NCBI GenBank assembly: GCA_009923785.1
Contig: RFSV01000004.1
Coordinates: 1-64,000, forward strand
Source: Acidimicrobiia bacterium
GTDB taxonomy: Bacteria; Actinomycetota; Acidimicrobiia; Acidimicrobiales; Ilumatobacteraceae
Reading direction: 5' to 3'
DNA: 64,000 nucleotides
This document shows positions 44,864-52,729 of this stretch, one piece after another. Position numbers and translations under genes: made by a program. The first letter of the stretch is position 1. Every line of letters begins with the position of its first letter. The notes beneath the pieces are model-generated. The model had not been told where the DNA came from. It searched no databases and worked only from the letters and a program-made list of their open reading frames with translations.

Positions 44864-46228
44864 ATGACCGCCGTCGAACCACGTCCATCTCGATCACCGG
44901 GAATCACGTACCAAGAGCTCCTCGACCGCGACTCGCATCCGGTTCCTGACGTTCTGCGTTGGCAAGCACCACCAGCTTTCGGGTCGGCCGACGTCTCGAT
45001 CGAGCGCTACGTGTCGCGCGAGTGGCACGAACGTGAACGTGAGCTTCTGTGGAAGAAGGTGTGGCAGTTCGCCTGTCGCCTCGAGCAGATTCCCGAAACT
45101 GGAGACCACGTCGTCTACGAGATCGCCGGACTGTCGTACGTCGTGATTCGCCAAGCTGACGGGTCCGTGAAGGCGTTCCCCAACGCGTGCCTACACCGCG
45201 GACGACAACTGAAAGACCACGACGGCCACGCCTCCGAATTGCGTTGCCCCTTCCACGGCTTCTGCTGGAAGATCGACGGACAACTCTCCGATGTTCCCGC
45301 CCAATGGGACTTCCCTCACGTCGAGGAGCGTCGCGACTCCGACTTCGCCCTTCCTGAGTGCAAGGTGGGTATCTGGGCCGGTTTCGTCTTCATCAATCCC
45401 GATTCTTCGTGCGCCTCATTCGAAGACTTCGTCGCTGGCCTCGACGAGCACTTTCACATCTGGGATCTCGAGAATCGTTACATCGAGGCTCACGTCACCA
45501 AGGTCATCGAAGCGAATTGGAAAGTTGCTCAAGAAGCCTTCTGCGAGGCGTATCACGTCAACGCCACGCATCCTCAGATCCTCTATTACCTCGGCGACAC
45601 CAATTCACAGGTCGACGTCTGGGAGAACTTTTCGCGCGTCATCACGGCAGGGCTCACTCCTAGCCCTCATCTCTGGTACGCGGTCTCCGAAGAGGAGATG
45701 CTTCGGTCGATGCTGGACGTGAGAGTCGATCAAGCGAGCCCGCTGCCGATTCCTCCTGGAGGTTCAGCCCGAGAGATCGCCGCGGCATCGGCACGTGAAC
45801 GGTGGCGACCGGTTGTTGGCGATCGGGTCGACCGCATGAGTGACGCCGAGATGATGGACAGTATCGACTACACAGTTTTTCCGAACTTCCACCCTTGGGG
45901 AGCGTTCAATCGCATCGTTTATCGATTCCGGCCCAATGGAGACGACCACCGATCGTCCGTCATGGAAGTGATGTTCCTGTCGCCATTCGACGGCGAGCGC
46001 CCGGCCAATGCCTCACGTCGAGATCTCGGAGTCGAGGAGTCGTGGACGACGGCCCCCGAGCTCGGCATGCTCGCCAAGGTTTTCGATCAAGACGTGTTCA
46101 ACATGGCGAAAGTACAAAAAGGACTGGAGACCACCTCGAAGCCGGGTGTCACCCTCTCGAACTATCAAGAGGCGAAAGTTCGGTGGTTCCATCAGATTCT
46201 CGACCGCTGGATGGAGGACGCCCGCTGA
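44864..46228 (+). CDS. Rieske non-heme iron oxygenase, alpha subunit
   Basis: 454 residues. Rieske ligands are in CLHRGRQL...CPFHGF near residues 109-131; the iron site is EAYHVNATHPQILYY near 230. Closely related to the Rieske protein at 41689, which lies in the opposite orientation on the other side of a synthetase. Start ATG 44864 is chosen by the -10 spacing and the onset of homology. It overlaps the following 70-residue ORF (TGATG), which overlaps a ThuA-like gene, so the three products are translationally coupled. Confidence 0.92.
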   Translation: MTAVEPRPSRSPGITYQELLDRDSHPVPDVLRWQAPPAFGSADVSIERYVSREWHERERELLWKKVWQFACRLEQIPETGDHVVYEIAGLSYVVIRQADGSVKAFPNACLHRGRQLKDHDGHASELRCPFHGFCWKIDGQLSDVPAQWDFPHVEERRDSDFALPECKVGIWAGFVFINPDSSCASFEDFVAGLDEHFHIWDLENRYIEAHVTKVIEANWKVAQEAFCEAYHVNATHPQILYYLGDTNSQVDVWENFSRVITAGLTPSPHLWYAVSEEEMLRSMLDVRVDQASPLPIPPGGSAREIAAASARERWRPVVGDRVDRMSDAEMMDSIDYTVFPNFHPWGAFNRIVYRFRPNGDDHRSSVMEVMFLSPFDGERPANASRRDLGVEESWTTAPELGMLAKVFDQDVFNMAKVQKGLETTSKPGVTLSNYQEAKVRWFHQILDRWMEDAR

Positions 46229-46440
46229 TGCTCGGAATCGTTCACCCGTTCACGAAGGCTCTCTACGAACAAGACGGCCACGGGCACATCAAGGTCACTC
46301 TCGACGGGCGTTGGGGCCTCTTCACCTCCGGCGGCCGTTACTTGGAAGGCGAGATTCGAGAATGCGACCCGCAGATGTGCGGCTGGGTCGGGGGCCCACA
46401 AGTCGTCAACCACCGCGTCAACCTCGAACCCGACGAATGA
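46228..46440 (+). CDS. Small uncharacterised protein (70 residues)
   Basis: MLGIVHPFTKALYEQDGHGH starts a 70-residue protein that I cannot assign to a family. It is acidic, without a membrane segment or signal, with two Cys (CDPQMC) about 50 residues in and several Gly-rich turns (FTSGGRYLEGE). Its start overlaps the Rieske stop and its stop overlaps the ThuA-like start, so it is a genuine gene by context. An accessory or substrate-presenting role for the oxygenase is speculative. Confidence 0.72.
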   Translation: MLGIVHPFTKALYEQDGHGHIKVTLDGRWGLFTSGGRYLEGEIRECDPQMCGWVGGPQVVNHRVNLEPDE

Positions 46441-47225
46441 TCGACGTCGGGGTCGTGACCGGCGGCCATCCGTTCGTGGCCGAAGCATTCTTCGAAATTT
46501 TCGCATCGTTCGACGACATCCAATGGCACGCTCTCGAGACTCCGGAGATCGGACACGACGTGTTGGTCTTCTACGACATGCCGGGGTTGACGTTCACCAG
46601 AGGTGAACCGCCTGTGCTGTTTCCCCATCCGCCCGATCAGGTGACCGAGACTTTCGACGCGCTAGCGAACGACGGAACTGGCCTCGTGTTCCTTCATCAC
46701 GCCATCGCTTCGTGGCCAGCCGAGGAATGGTTCGCCGACATGGTGGGGGGACGATTTCACTACCAACCCGGAAAGTGGCGAACAGTCGAGTACCCCGACT
46801 CGGGATACCTCTTCGACGTGACCCACCGAGTCGAGGTGCTGGACGTCGATCACCCGGTGTGCGACGGACTCGGCACCTCGTTCTCGTTGACCGACGAGCT
46901 CTACTGCTTTCCCGTCGACGAGTCATCGGTTCATCCCCTCATGGCAACCGATTTTCCCGTCGACGATTGTTCACGCTTCTATTCGGCTGACTCGGCGATC
47001 AGAGGACGGCGAAACGACAACACCGGCTGGACTCATCCGACCGGAAGTCGTCTCGTGGCGTGGGCGAAAACCCACGGACGCGCTCCTCTGGTGTACCTGC
47101 AGTTCGGTGACGGGCCGGTCACCTACGCCGACCCCATGTTTCGACGTTGTCTCCACAATGCCATCACGTGGACGTCGTCCGACGAGGCTCGGAACTGGGT
47201 CAGGACCACGAATCCCAACGTATGA
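46437..47225 (+). CDS. ThuA-like (trehalose utilisation/glutamine-amidotransferase-like) protein
   Basis: 262 residues. IDVGVVTGGHPF near the start, GTGLVFLHHAIASWP near 80 and ADPMFRRCLHNAITW near the end are the ThuA-like signature of a type-1 glutamine-amidotransferase-like fold in which the usual catalytic Cys is absent. The role of the family is not settled. It is coupled to the Rieske oxygenase and a small ORF. A second ThuA-like protein occurs at 54846. The 3' end overlaps the convergent nitroreductase-like gene by 26 bases. Confidence 0.83.
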   Translation: MIDVGVVTGGHPFVAEAFFEIFASFDDIQWHALETPEIGHDVLVFYDMPGLTFTRGEPPVLFPHPPDQVTETFDALANDGTGLVFLHHAIASWPAEEWFADMVGGRFHYQPGKWRTVEYPDSGYLFDVTHRVEVLDVDHPVCDGLGTSFSLTDELYCFPVDESSVHPLMATDFPVDDCSRFYSADSAIRGRRNDNTGWTHPTGSRLVAWAKTHGRAPLVYLQFGDGPVTYADPMFRRCLHNAITWTSSDEARNWVRTTNPNV

Positions 47226-47832
47226 ACTTCTCGGCCGGAACCCGCTTGGCCACCTTGAAGTCCGTCCCGACCGTGTAGGCCACTGGGAAGAGACCCGCCT
47301 GCGTGTAGTGATCGAACGGAATGCCCAATAGATCCGCGGCTTCCTTTTCGTGAGGAAGATGCAAGGTGGTCCACGCCGAACCCATCCCCCGCTCCCGCAG
47401 GGCGAGCATGAAGCTCCAGACGGCCGGCAACAGGGATCCCCACGAAGACGCCTGCCGGAAAGTCGGAGTATCGGTGTCGAGCCGACCGGCGATCAGCGGA
47501 ATCAACAGCACTGGAACGCGGTCGAGAACATCGGCCAGATATTTCGCCGAGTCGAGAATCCTCTCGCCCTGATCATCACCCTTGGCGCGATTGGGATCGT
47601 TGATGTAGGGGTAGAAGTTGGCGCGATACATCTCGGCCAGAGCGGTCTTCTTCGCTTGGTCTTCGACGAAGAGCCATCGCCACCCTTGCATGTTCGAGCC
47701 AGTCGGCGCTTGATGGGCGACCTCGACGCACTCGACAAGAACGTCGCGCTCGACCGGACGGTCGAGATCGAGACGCTTACGCACCGACCGGGTGGTCGTC
47801 AACACTTCGTTGGCCGTCAATCCCAATTGCAT
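47200..47832 (-). CDS. Nitroreductase-family flavoprotein
   Basis: 210 residues of the FMN-dependent nitroreductase fold. TTRSVRKRLDLDRPV is the N-terminal FMN-phosphate-binding Arg region, APTGSNMQGWRW is the dimer strand, and the C-terminal GLFPVAYTVG is typical. ATG 47832 has GAGGAGA upstream and follows the pyridoxamine-phosphate-oxidase-like gene by 10 bases. Likely reduces an enone, quinone or nitro compound with NAD(P)H. Confidence 0.88.
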   Translation of the reverse strand: MQLGLTANEVLTTTRSVRKRLDLDRPVERDVLVECVEVAHQAPTGSNMQGWRWLFVEDQAKKTALAEMYRANFYPYINDPNRAKGDDQGERILDSAKYLADVLDRVPVLLIPLIAGRLDTDTPTFRQASSWGSLLPAVWSFMLALRERGMGSAWTTLHLPHEKEAADLLGIPFDHYTQAGLFPVAYTVGTDFKVAKRVPAEKFIRWDSWS

Positions 47833-47842
47833 GTGGTTCTCC

Positions 47843-48361
47843 TCATTCGCTCGCTTGGGCTCGCGACTTCATCCATTCGCTCGTCGCCTTCCCCATCTTG
47901 GTCCCGTCGTAACCGATTCGTTGCGTCGGAGCAACCTTCAGGATCACCCGGCGAGGCGAATCGAGAAAATCGCGGAATGCATCGGCACGTGGACCGGACC
48001 CGAGGATCGCTTCGGCGAGAGCCGGATAGAACCAGTCTTTGGTGGCCTGATCGTCGAGAACTTCGCACGTCCCTTTCCATGTGACGGTCATGTTCCGAGG
48101 AAGAGCCGTTCCGGTCGAGGTGACGACGATGCACACGCGCGGATCACGCCGAACCGCCGAGATACGTGCTCGCTGAGACGATGCCGTCAACCAGAAATGA
48201 CCGTCTCTCCAGACGTAGGACATGATCACCCCGACCGGCCAGCCCTCCTTGTTCGACCAGATGAAGGTGCACTCGTTGTGACCGAGAAGGAGTTGCTCCT
48301 CGATGTCGTCGTCGAGTCCGAAGACCGTGACGTCCTCATAGTTCTCGGGGTGATCGCTCAT
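47843..48361 (-). CDS. Pyridoxamine-5'-phosphate-oxidase-like FMN/F420-binding split-barrel protein
   Basis: 172 residues. VGVIMSYVWRDGHFWLTASSQRARISAVRRDPRVC is the split beta barrel that binds FMN or F420 in the actinobacterial FDOR group (shown here in summary form only; the core strand is VGVIMSYVW, about residue 43, and the Arg-rich strand begins near 62). ATG 48361 overlaps the SDR stop (ATGA). Position between an SDR and a nitroreductase suggests a run of reductases for one pathway. Confidence 0.82.
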   Translation of the reverse strand: MSDHPENYEDVTVFGLDDDIEEQLLLGHNECTFIWSNKEGWPVGVIMSYVWRDGHFWLTASSQRARISAVRRDPRVCIVVTSTGTALPRNMTVTWKGTCEVLDDQATKDWFYPALAEAILGSGPRADAFRDFLDSPRRVILKVAPTQRIGYDGTKMGKATSEWMKSRAQASE

Positions 48362-49116
48362 GTCAGCGTGTCCTCTCGTGATGCCGGGGCGAATTGCCCC
48401 GTGTTGGCCGTGATTCCTCCGTCGACCGGGATCACGGCCCCGGTCACGAAACTCGCCGCTTCCGACACGAAGAATTCGACGACGGCTGCGACTTCGTCGG
48501 CGCGGCCCCATCGCTGCATCGGCACTGCTCGCGCCAGCGACTGGTGGACGGCCGGTACTGCCTTGATCCCGGCGGTCATACCTGTTTCGGTCGGGCCGGG
48601 ACACACGGCGTTGACGGTGATCCCGTCGCGCGCGAGTTCGAGTGCGGCGGCACGAGCCAAGTTGATCGCTCCCGCCTTGGCCGAGTTGTAGGGCCACATC
48701 CCCGGATCGGCAGCGATCCCCGAGGTCGAGGCTGTAACCACGATTCGTCCGGCACCGCGTCTCCGCAACGCAGGAACGGTGGCCCTGATCCCGAGCAGCA
48801 CAGCTCGGACGTTGACCTCCCACGTCCGATCGAAAACGTCGAGCGGAACCTCGAGCAGATCACCGCTCGCTGGAACACCGGCGTTCAAGACGACAGCGTC
48901 GAGACCGCCGAAGTCCGTTTCGGCGCATTCGACGGCCTCGCGATTCACGTCCTCTCGAGTCACGTCCCCGCGAACGATCCTGAGCGACGGCGTGACGTCG
49001 AGATCTCCCGGGTCGCGATCGACGACGACGACTGACCCTCCCGAGGCGACGAGGCGTTCCACGGTTGCTCGACCGATACCCGATCCTCCGCCGGTCACGA
49101 TCGTCACTCTCGACAC
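48358..49116 (-). CDS. Short-chain dehydrogenase/reductase
   Basis: 252 residues. VTGGGSGIGRATVERL cofactor loop near residue 8, VVDRDPGDL with the NAD-type Asp, LNAGVPASG, Ser in TASTSG and YNSAKAGAIN Tyr-x3-Lys; ends FVTGAVIPVDGGITAN. The GTG start lies 6 bases after a TAGGGT box that overlaps the stop of the upstream P450. It is coupled to the flavin protein downstream. Confidence 0.88.
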   Translation of the reverse strand: MSRVTIVTGGGSGIGRATVERLVASGGSVVVVDRDPGDLDVTPSLRIVRGDVTREDVNREAVECAETDFGGLDAVVLNAGVPASGDLLEVPLDVFDRTWEVNVRAVLLGIRATVPALRRRGAGRIVVTASTSGIAADPGMWPYNSAKAGAINLARAAALELARDGITVNAVCPGPTETGMTAGIKAVPAVHQSLARAVPMQRWGRADEVAAVVEFFVSEAASFVTGAVIPVDGGITANTGQFAPASREDTLT

Positions 49117-49122
49117 GGTCGA

Positions 49123-49128
49123 ACCCTA
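49123..49128 (-). promoter_or_regulatory. Putative leaderless -10 (TAGGGT) for the SDR at 49116
   Basis: TAGGGT ends 6 bases before the GTG at 49116 and shares its first three bases with the TAG stop of the upstream P450. This suggests a promoter inside an operon, or coincidence of the stop codon with the box. Confidence 0.35.
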
Positions 49129-50325
49129 GGCCATCGCGGGTGTCGATCGAACGGTCCACCGAATCGGCAGCGTCGTCAAACCGCGAAGAATGAACGGGAA
49201 GTTGACTTCGACGTCCCCAACCAATTCGACGGTTTCGAAGGTGGCCAACATGGCGCGTAGGGCGAATCTCGCCTCGTGGCGAGCAAGAGCATTGCCGATG
49301 CAATGGTGCACTCCCCATCCGAAGGCCAGATGTGGTCGACCACCTGACGCGAAGCGATCGAGCACGATGTCGTCGGGTCGATCCCAAACACGGGGGTCAC
49401 GATTGGCGGCCGCGAACAACATCTGAACCTTGGATCCGGCGTCGATCTCGACGTCGGCAAGGGCGCAGGGATTCTCGTTGGTACGAAAGAGACCCTGCAC
49501 CGGGGAGTCGAAGCGCAAGAACTCTTCCACTGCCGAATCGATCAGGGTCGGATCGGCCCTCAGCTCGTCCACGAGACGTGGATTCATGATCAAGCGATAC
49601 AGCATGAGTGAAATGAGGCTGGCCGTGGTCTCGTGTCCGGCCACCAGAATCTGCTGGCTGAGGCGTCGCACCTCACCATGGGACAGTTCGCCGGCGACGT
49701 GGGCCTTCGTCATGACCGAGACGAGATCATCGGGCGGCTCACCACCCTCGCTCAGTATCCGACGCCGATCCTCCACCAGTCGATCGACGATGCGATAGAT
49801 ACCGACGTTCGCTCGCTCGACGAGTTCGAGATCACCCCCTCCGAGACCGTTGACGATGTCGTCGGACCACTCCCCGAACTTGTCTCGGTCCTCAGGCTCG
49901 ACTCCCAGCAACTCGGCGATCACTTCGGCCGGAAAAGGAAACGAGAAAAGTCGTACGAAGTCTCCTTCTCCGTCTCGAGAGAACGCCTTCGTCCAGAGTC
50001 TGTTCCCGATCTCGTCGATCCCTTCGGACAGTGACGCGATTGCGGCGGGACGGAAGCCGTCCTGAAGAACTCGTCGCTGACGGCGATGATCGGGGTCGTC
50101 CGCCGAACCGAGCACTCCCCCGACCTGCTCGAAGACACCAGGGCCCCGTCCGTTTCGCCATTGTTCGGGATCGAGGAGTGCCGCCAACACGTCGGCGTGG
50201 CGCGAGACCACGAAGAACGGAGGTTCGAAACTCTCTTCGCGATGGACCGGACAGAACTCGAGAAGGTGACGATGCCCGTCCGATGGCTCGAGATCGTTGG
50301 CTCGCTCCAGATGTGAGTAGGCCAT
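49126..50325 (-). CDS. Cytochrome P450 monooxygenase
   Basis: 399 residues. I-helix AGHETTASLIS, ExxR in EEFLRFDSP and heme loop FGWGVHHCIGNALARHE with Cys near 342. N-terminus begins MAYSHLERAND with no membrane anchor, so it is soluble. Followed by an SDR 10 bases downstream and preceded by two tandem SDRs. It depends on ferredoxin partners not encoded in the window. Substrate not determinable. Confidence 0.92.
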   Translation of the reverse strand: MAYSHLERANDLEPSDGHRHLLEFCPVHREESFEPPFFVVSRHADVLAALLDPEQWRNGRGPGVFEQVGGVLGSADDPDHRRQRRVLQDGFRPAAIASLSEGIDEIGNRLWTKAFSRDGEGDFVRLFSFPFPAEVIAELLGVEPEDRDKFGEWSDDIVNGLGGGDLELVERANVGIYRIVDRLVEDRRRILSEGGEPPDDLVSVMTKAHVAGELSHGEVRRLSQQILVAGHETTASLISLMLYRLIMNPRLVDELRADPTLIDSAVEEFLRFDSPVQGLFRTNENPCALADVEIDAGSKVQMLFAAANRDPRVWDRPDDIVLDRFASGGRPHLAFGWGVHHCIGNALARHEARFALRAMLATFETVELVGDVEVNFPFILRGLTTLPIRWTVRSTPAMA

Positions 50326-50335
50326 CGAGATGCGG

Positions 50336-51118
50336 TCAGTAAGGGAGGGTGCCGCCGTCGACGGGGAAGAGACAGCCCGTCATGTTCTTGGCTGCGTCGC
50401 TCGCCATCAGAACTGCTACGGCGGCGACCTCCTCGACCTTGTTGGGTCGCTTGATCGACGACTCCGAACAGAAGAGATCGATCAATGCCTCGTACGAGCC
50501 GACTCCCATCGCCTGGGCCGAGGCGGGGCCGGTCTCTCGCACGATGTCGGTTTCGATGATCCCAGGAAGAATCGCATTCACCGTGATCCCGAGGGTTCCG
50601 ACCTCGTGCGCTGCCGACTTCACGAGGCCGTTGACGGCATGCTTCGTCGCCACGTACCCGGGGAGCCCCGGCTTGCCCAATTTTCCTTCGACCGAAGAAG
50701 TCACGATGATCCGACCCGACTGCCGGGGGATCATGTGCTGAAGTGCACGCCTCATTCCCCAAAAGACGTGATTGAGATTCCAATCGACCTCGAGTTCCCA
50801 TTCCTCATCGGTCATTTGGAAGACGGGAGCCGTGGCCTGAACGCCACCCGAGTTCAGACAGCAGATGTCGAGTCGACCGAACTTTTCGATCGTGAAATCG
50901 ACCAGCCCCTCCACCACGTCCTGCTTCGACGAGTCGCCAGGGAAAAAGGCTGCCCGGTCACCCGCCCCCATCTCTTGTAGGCAGGCCGCTCCCTTTGCGG
51001 GATCACGGCCGTTCACGACCACCATCGCTCCCTCGCCGAGGAACGCGTCGGCCATTGCCCGTCCGATACTGCGCGTTCCTCCGGTGATGCAGGCGACTTT
51101 TCCGTCCAACTTGCCCAT
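50336..51118 (-). CDS. Short-chain dehydrogenase/reductase (tandem paralogue 2)
   Basis: 260 residues. ITGGTRSIGRAMADAF cofactor loop, VVVNGRDPAKG (NADP-type Arg), a Cys-rich CCLNSGGV instead of NNAG, catalytic Ser in TSSVEGKLG and YVATKHAVNG Tyr-x3-Lys, with IIETDIV and a C-terminal PVDGGTLPY. Shares long runs with the SDR directly upstream, including VNGRDPAK, SSVEGK and KHAVNGL. Likely acts on a related intermediate. Confidence 0.88.
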   Translation of the reverse strand: MGKLDGKVACITGGTRSIGRAMADAFLGEGAMVVVNGRDPAKGAACLQEMGAGDRAAFFPGDSSKQDVVEGLVDFTIEKFGRLDICCLNSGGVQATAPVFQMTDEEWELEVDWNLNHVFWGMRRALQHMIPRQSGRIIVTSSVEGKLGKPGLPGYVATKHAVNGLVKSAAHEVGTLGITVNAILPGIIETDIVRETGPASAQAMGVGSYEALIDLFCSESSIKRPNKVEEVAAVAVLMASDAAKNMTGCLFPVDGGTLPY

Positions 51119-51161
51119 GTCTGTCCTCTCTTTCGAAACTCGCCTCGACCACGCGCGCCCG

Positions 51162-51941
51162 TCAGTAGGGCGACGTTCCTCCGTCGATCGAGATCAATGA
51201 ACCAGTGATTCCCGCTCCGGCATCGGAAGCGAGCAAAACGGCGACGTTCGCCACGTCCTCCACTTCGTTGATCCGTTTGATCGCCGAATCGGCTGCGAAC
51301 TGAGCCAACAACTCGTCGTAGGTCAACCCCATGGCAGCCGCCGCACCGGCACCGCCCTCTTTCACGATGTCCGTCTCGATCACTCCGGGACACAGTGCAT
51401 TCACCGTGATTCCGAGGGGGCCAACTTCCTTGGCCGCCGACTTCGTCAGACCGTTGACCGCGTGCTTGGCGACGACGTACGACGACAGACCCGGTTTGCC
51501 GACCTTTCCTTCGACCGACGAGATATTGATGATGCGACCTGACTGTTGGGGAATCATGTAGGAAAAGGCGCGTCGCATGCACCAGAAGGAATGCCACAGG
51601 TTCCACCGAAGCGCGTCTTCGAGGGGCTCGTCGGGCAGTTCGGCGATCGGAGCGAAGTCGGCCGCTCCACCGGCGTTGGCGACGAGAATGTCGATGCGAC
51701 CGAAGTGCGACACCGTCCCGTCGACCACTGCCTCGCACACCTCGCGAGTCTTCACGTCGCCGGCGATGAAGTGAACTCGATCACCGGCGCCGAGCTCTTT
51801 CATGGTGCGATCGGCTTTGGCCGGATCACGACCATTCACCACCACACGCGCGCCCTCGTCGAGAAAGGCCCGCGCGATGCCGAGGCCTATTCCTCGCGTC
51901 CCACCCGTGACACACGCGACCCGACCGTCGAGAACTCCCAT
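51162..51941 (-). CDS. Short-chain dehydrogenase/reductase (tandem paralogue 1)
   Basis: 259 residues from ATG 51941 (GGGGG upstream; ATG 51962 is an alternative). VTGGTRGIGLGIARAF cofactor loop, VVVNGRDPAKA, ANAGGAAD in place of NNAG, Ser in ISSVEGKVG, YVVAKHAVNG Tyr-x3-Lys, and ISIDGGTSPY at the C-terminus. It is 43 bases upstream of its paralogue. The paired, conserved but not identical cofactor and active-site regions point to a duplication with later divergence. Confidence 0.88.
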   Translation of the reverse strand: MGVLDGRVACVTGGTRGIGLGIARAFLDEGARVVVNGRDPAKADRTMKELGAGDRVHFIAGDVKTREVCEAVVDGTVSHFGRIDILVANAGGAADFAPIAELPDEPLEDALRWNLWHSFWCMRRAFSYMIPQQSGRIINISSVEGKVGKPGLSSYVVAKHAVNGLTKSAAKEVGPLGITVNALCPGVIETDIVKEGGAGAAAAMGLTYDELLAQFAADSAIKRINEVEDVANVAVLLASDAGAGITGSLISIDGGTSPY

Positions 51942-52020
51942 GACGCCCCCTTTTTTTGCCAACGTTCGACCCCCCGAACGTCCTCCTCACCCTAGTTGGC
52001 GCGAAGCCGGGTCGAAGCAG

Positions 52021-52662
52021 TCAGCGCGTCACGTGAGGCACGAACGAGATTCCTCCGGCCATCAACGCTTTGGCGGCATCGACCCCTCGACGATGGGCCC
52101 GTAAGTCGTCCGACATGGCATCGGACAGGCCGACCAAGAGGATTGCGATCAGCGACAACACCGGCCCTCGAGCCGAGGGCGGCACCTCCCCGTCGGAGAC
52201 TGCCTGATCGACCATGTCACGAAAGAAGACATCGATGGTCCGACTTGCCTCCGGGAGGGCGCGTCCGATTTCGTCGTGCCGCCGTTCGTCGATGCGGAAC
52301 GCAGCGAGGAACTGTGCCAGCGAAGGATCTTCCGAATTCATCCGGTGGGATTCGTCGAGGACGGCGCCCAGTCGTTCGACCAGCGAACTGCAACCCGTGC
52401 ACGCGGCGCGGAACCTCGCCTCGACGCTGATCTCCGTTCTCAGGAGGACCGCCACGTACAGATCCGCTTTCGACGGGAAGTAGTGGTACAGGGCCGCCGT
52501 CGTGATTCCCGCTTCCGTGGCGATATTGCGGTTGGTCGTGTTCTCGTATCCGAGCACGGCGAATTCCCGTCGGGCCACATCGAGGATTCGGACTCTGGTT
52601 TCCTCGGAATCCGTCGACGGCGGACGGCCTAGCCGACGCGTCGATCCCCCAGTCCTCCCCAT
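52021..52662 (-). CDS. TetR-family transcriptional regulator
   Basis: 213 residues. The N-terminal helix-turn-helix runs ILDVARREFAVLGYENTT, NRNIATEAGITTAALYHYF and SKADLYVAVL near residues 24-70, which is TetR-typical. The C-terminal ligand-binding part is helical with several Cys (ACTGCSSLV). ATG 52662 is chosen because CATAAT ends 6 bases upstream and because homology begins after a basic GGSTRRLGRPP. It is divergent from the acyl-CoA dehydrogenase, with an operator-like palindrome between them, so autoregulation and control of the dehydrogenase operon are likely. Confidence 0.9.
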   Translation of the reverse strand: MGRTGGSTRRLGRPPSTDSEETRVRILDVARREFAVLGYENTTNRNIATEAGITTAALYHYFPSKADLYVAVLLRTEISVEARFRAACTGCSSLVERLGAVLDESHRMNSEDPSLAQFLAAFRIDERRHDEIGRALPEASRTIDVFFRDMVDQAVSDGEVPPSARGPVLSLIAILLVGLSDAMSDDLRAHRRGVDAAKALMAGGISFVPHVTR

Positions 52663-52668
52663 ACCTCG

Positions 52669-52674
52669 ATTATG
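52669..52674 (-). promoter_or_regulatory. Putative leaderless -10 (CATAAT) for the TetR gene
   Basis: CATAAT on the minus strand ends 6 bases before ATG 52662. It lies about 28 bases from the palindrome at 52702-52715. Confidence 0.45.
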
Positions 52675-52698
52675 ACCCAACCCGGGGCTCGGTACCGA

Positions 52699-52718
52699 TA
52701 CTGATCCGTCGATCAATT
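52699..52718. promoter_or_regulatory. Palindromic operator-like site between TetR and acyl-CoA dehydrogenase genes
   Basis: TACTGATCCGTCGATCAATT includes TGATCCGTCGATCA (52702-52715), one mismatch from a perfect palindrome, and matches the livK upstream site in 18 of 20 bases. It ends at the first base of the TACGGT -10 of the acyl-CoA dehydrogenase, a classic repressor position. Confidence 0.62.
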
Positions 52719-52723
52719 ACGGT
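52718..52723 (+). promoter_or_regulatory. Putative leaderless -10 (TACGGT) for the acyl-CoA dehydrogenase operon
   Basis: TACGGT ends 6 bases before GTG 52730. The same ten bases TACGGTTGAA precede the kinase-like gene at 34124 at the same distance. Confidence 0.5.
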
Positions 52724-52729
52724 TGAAGT

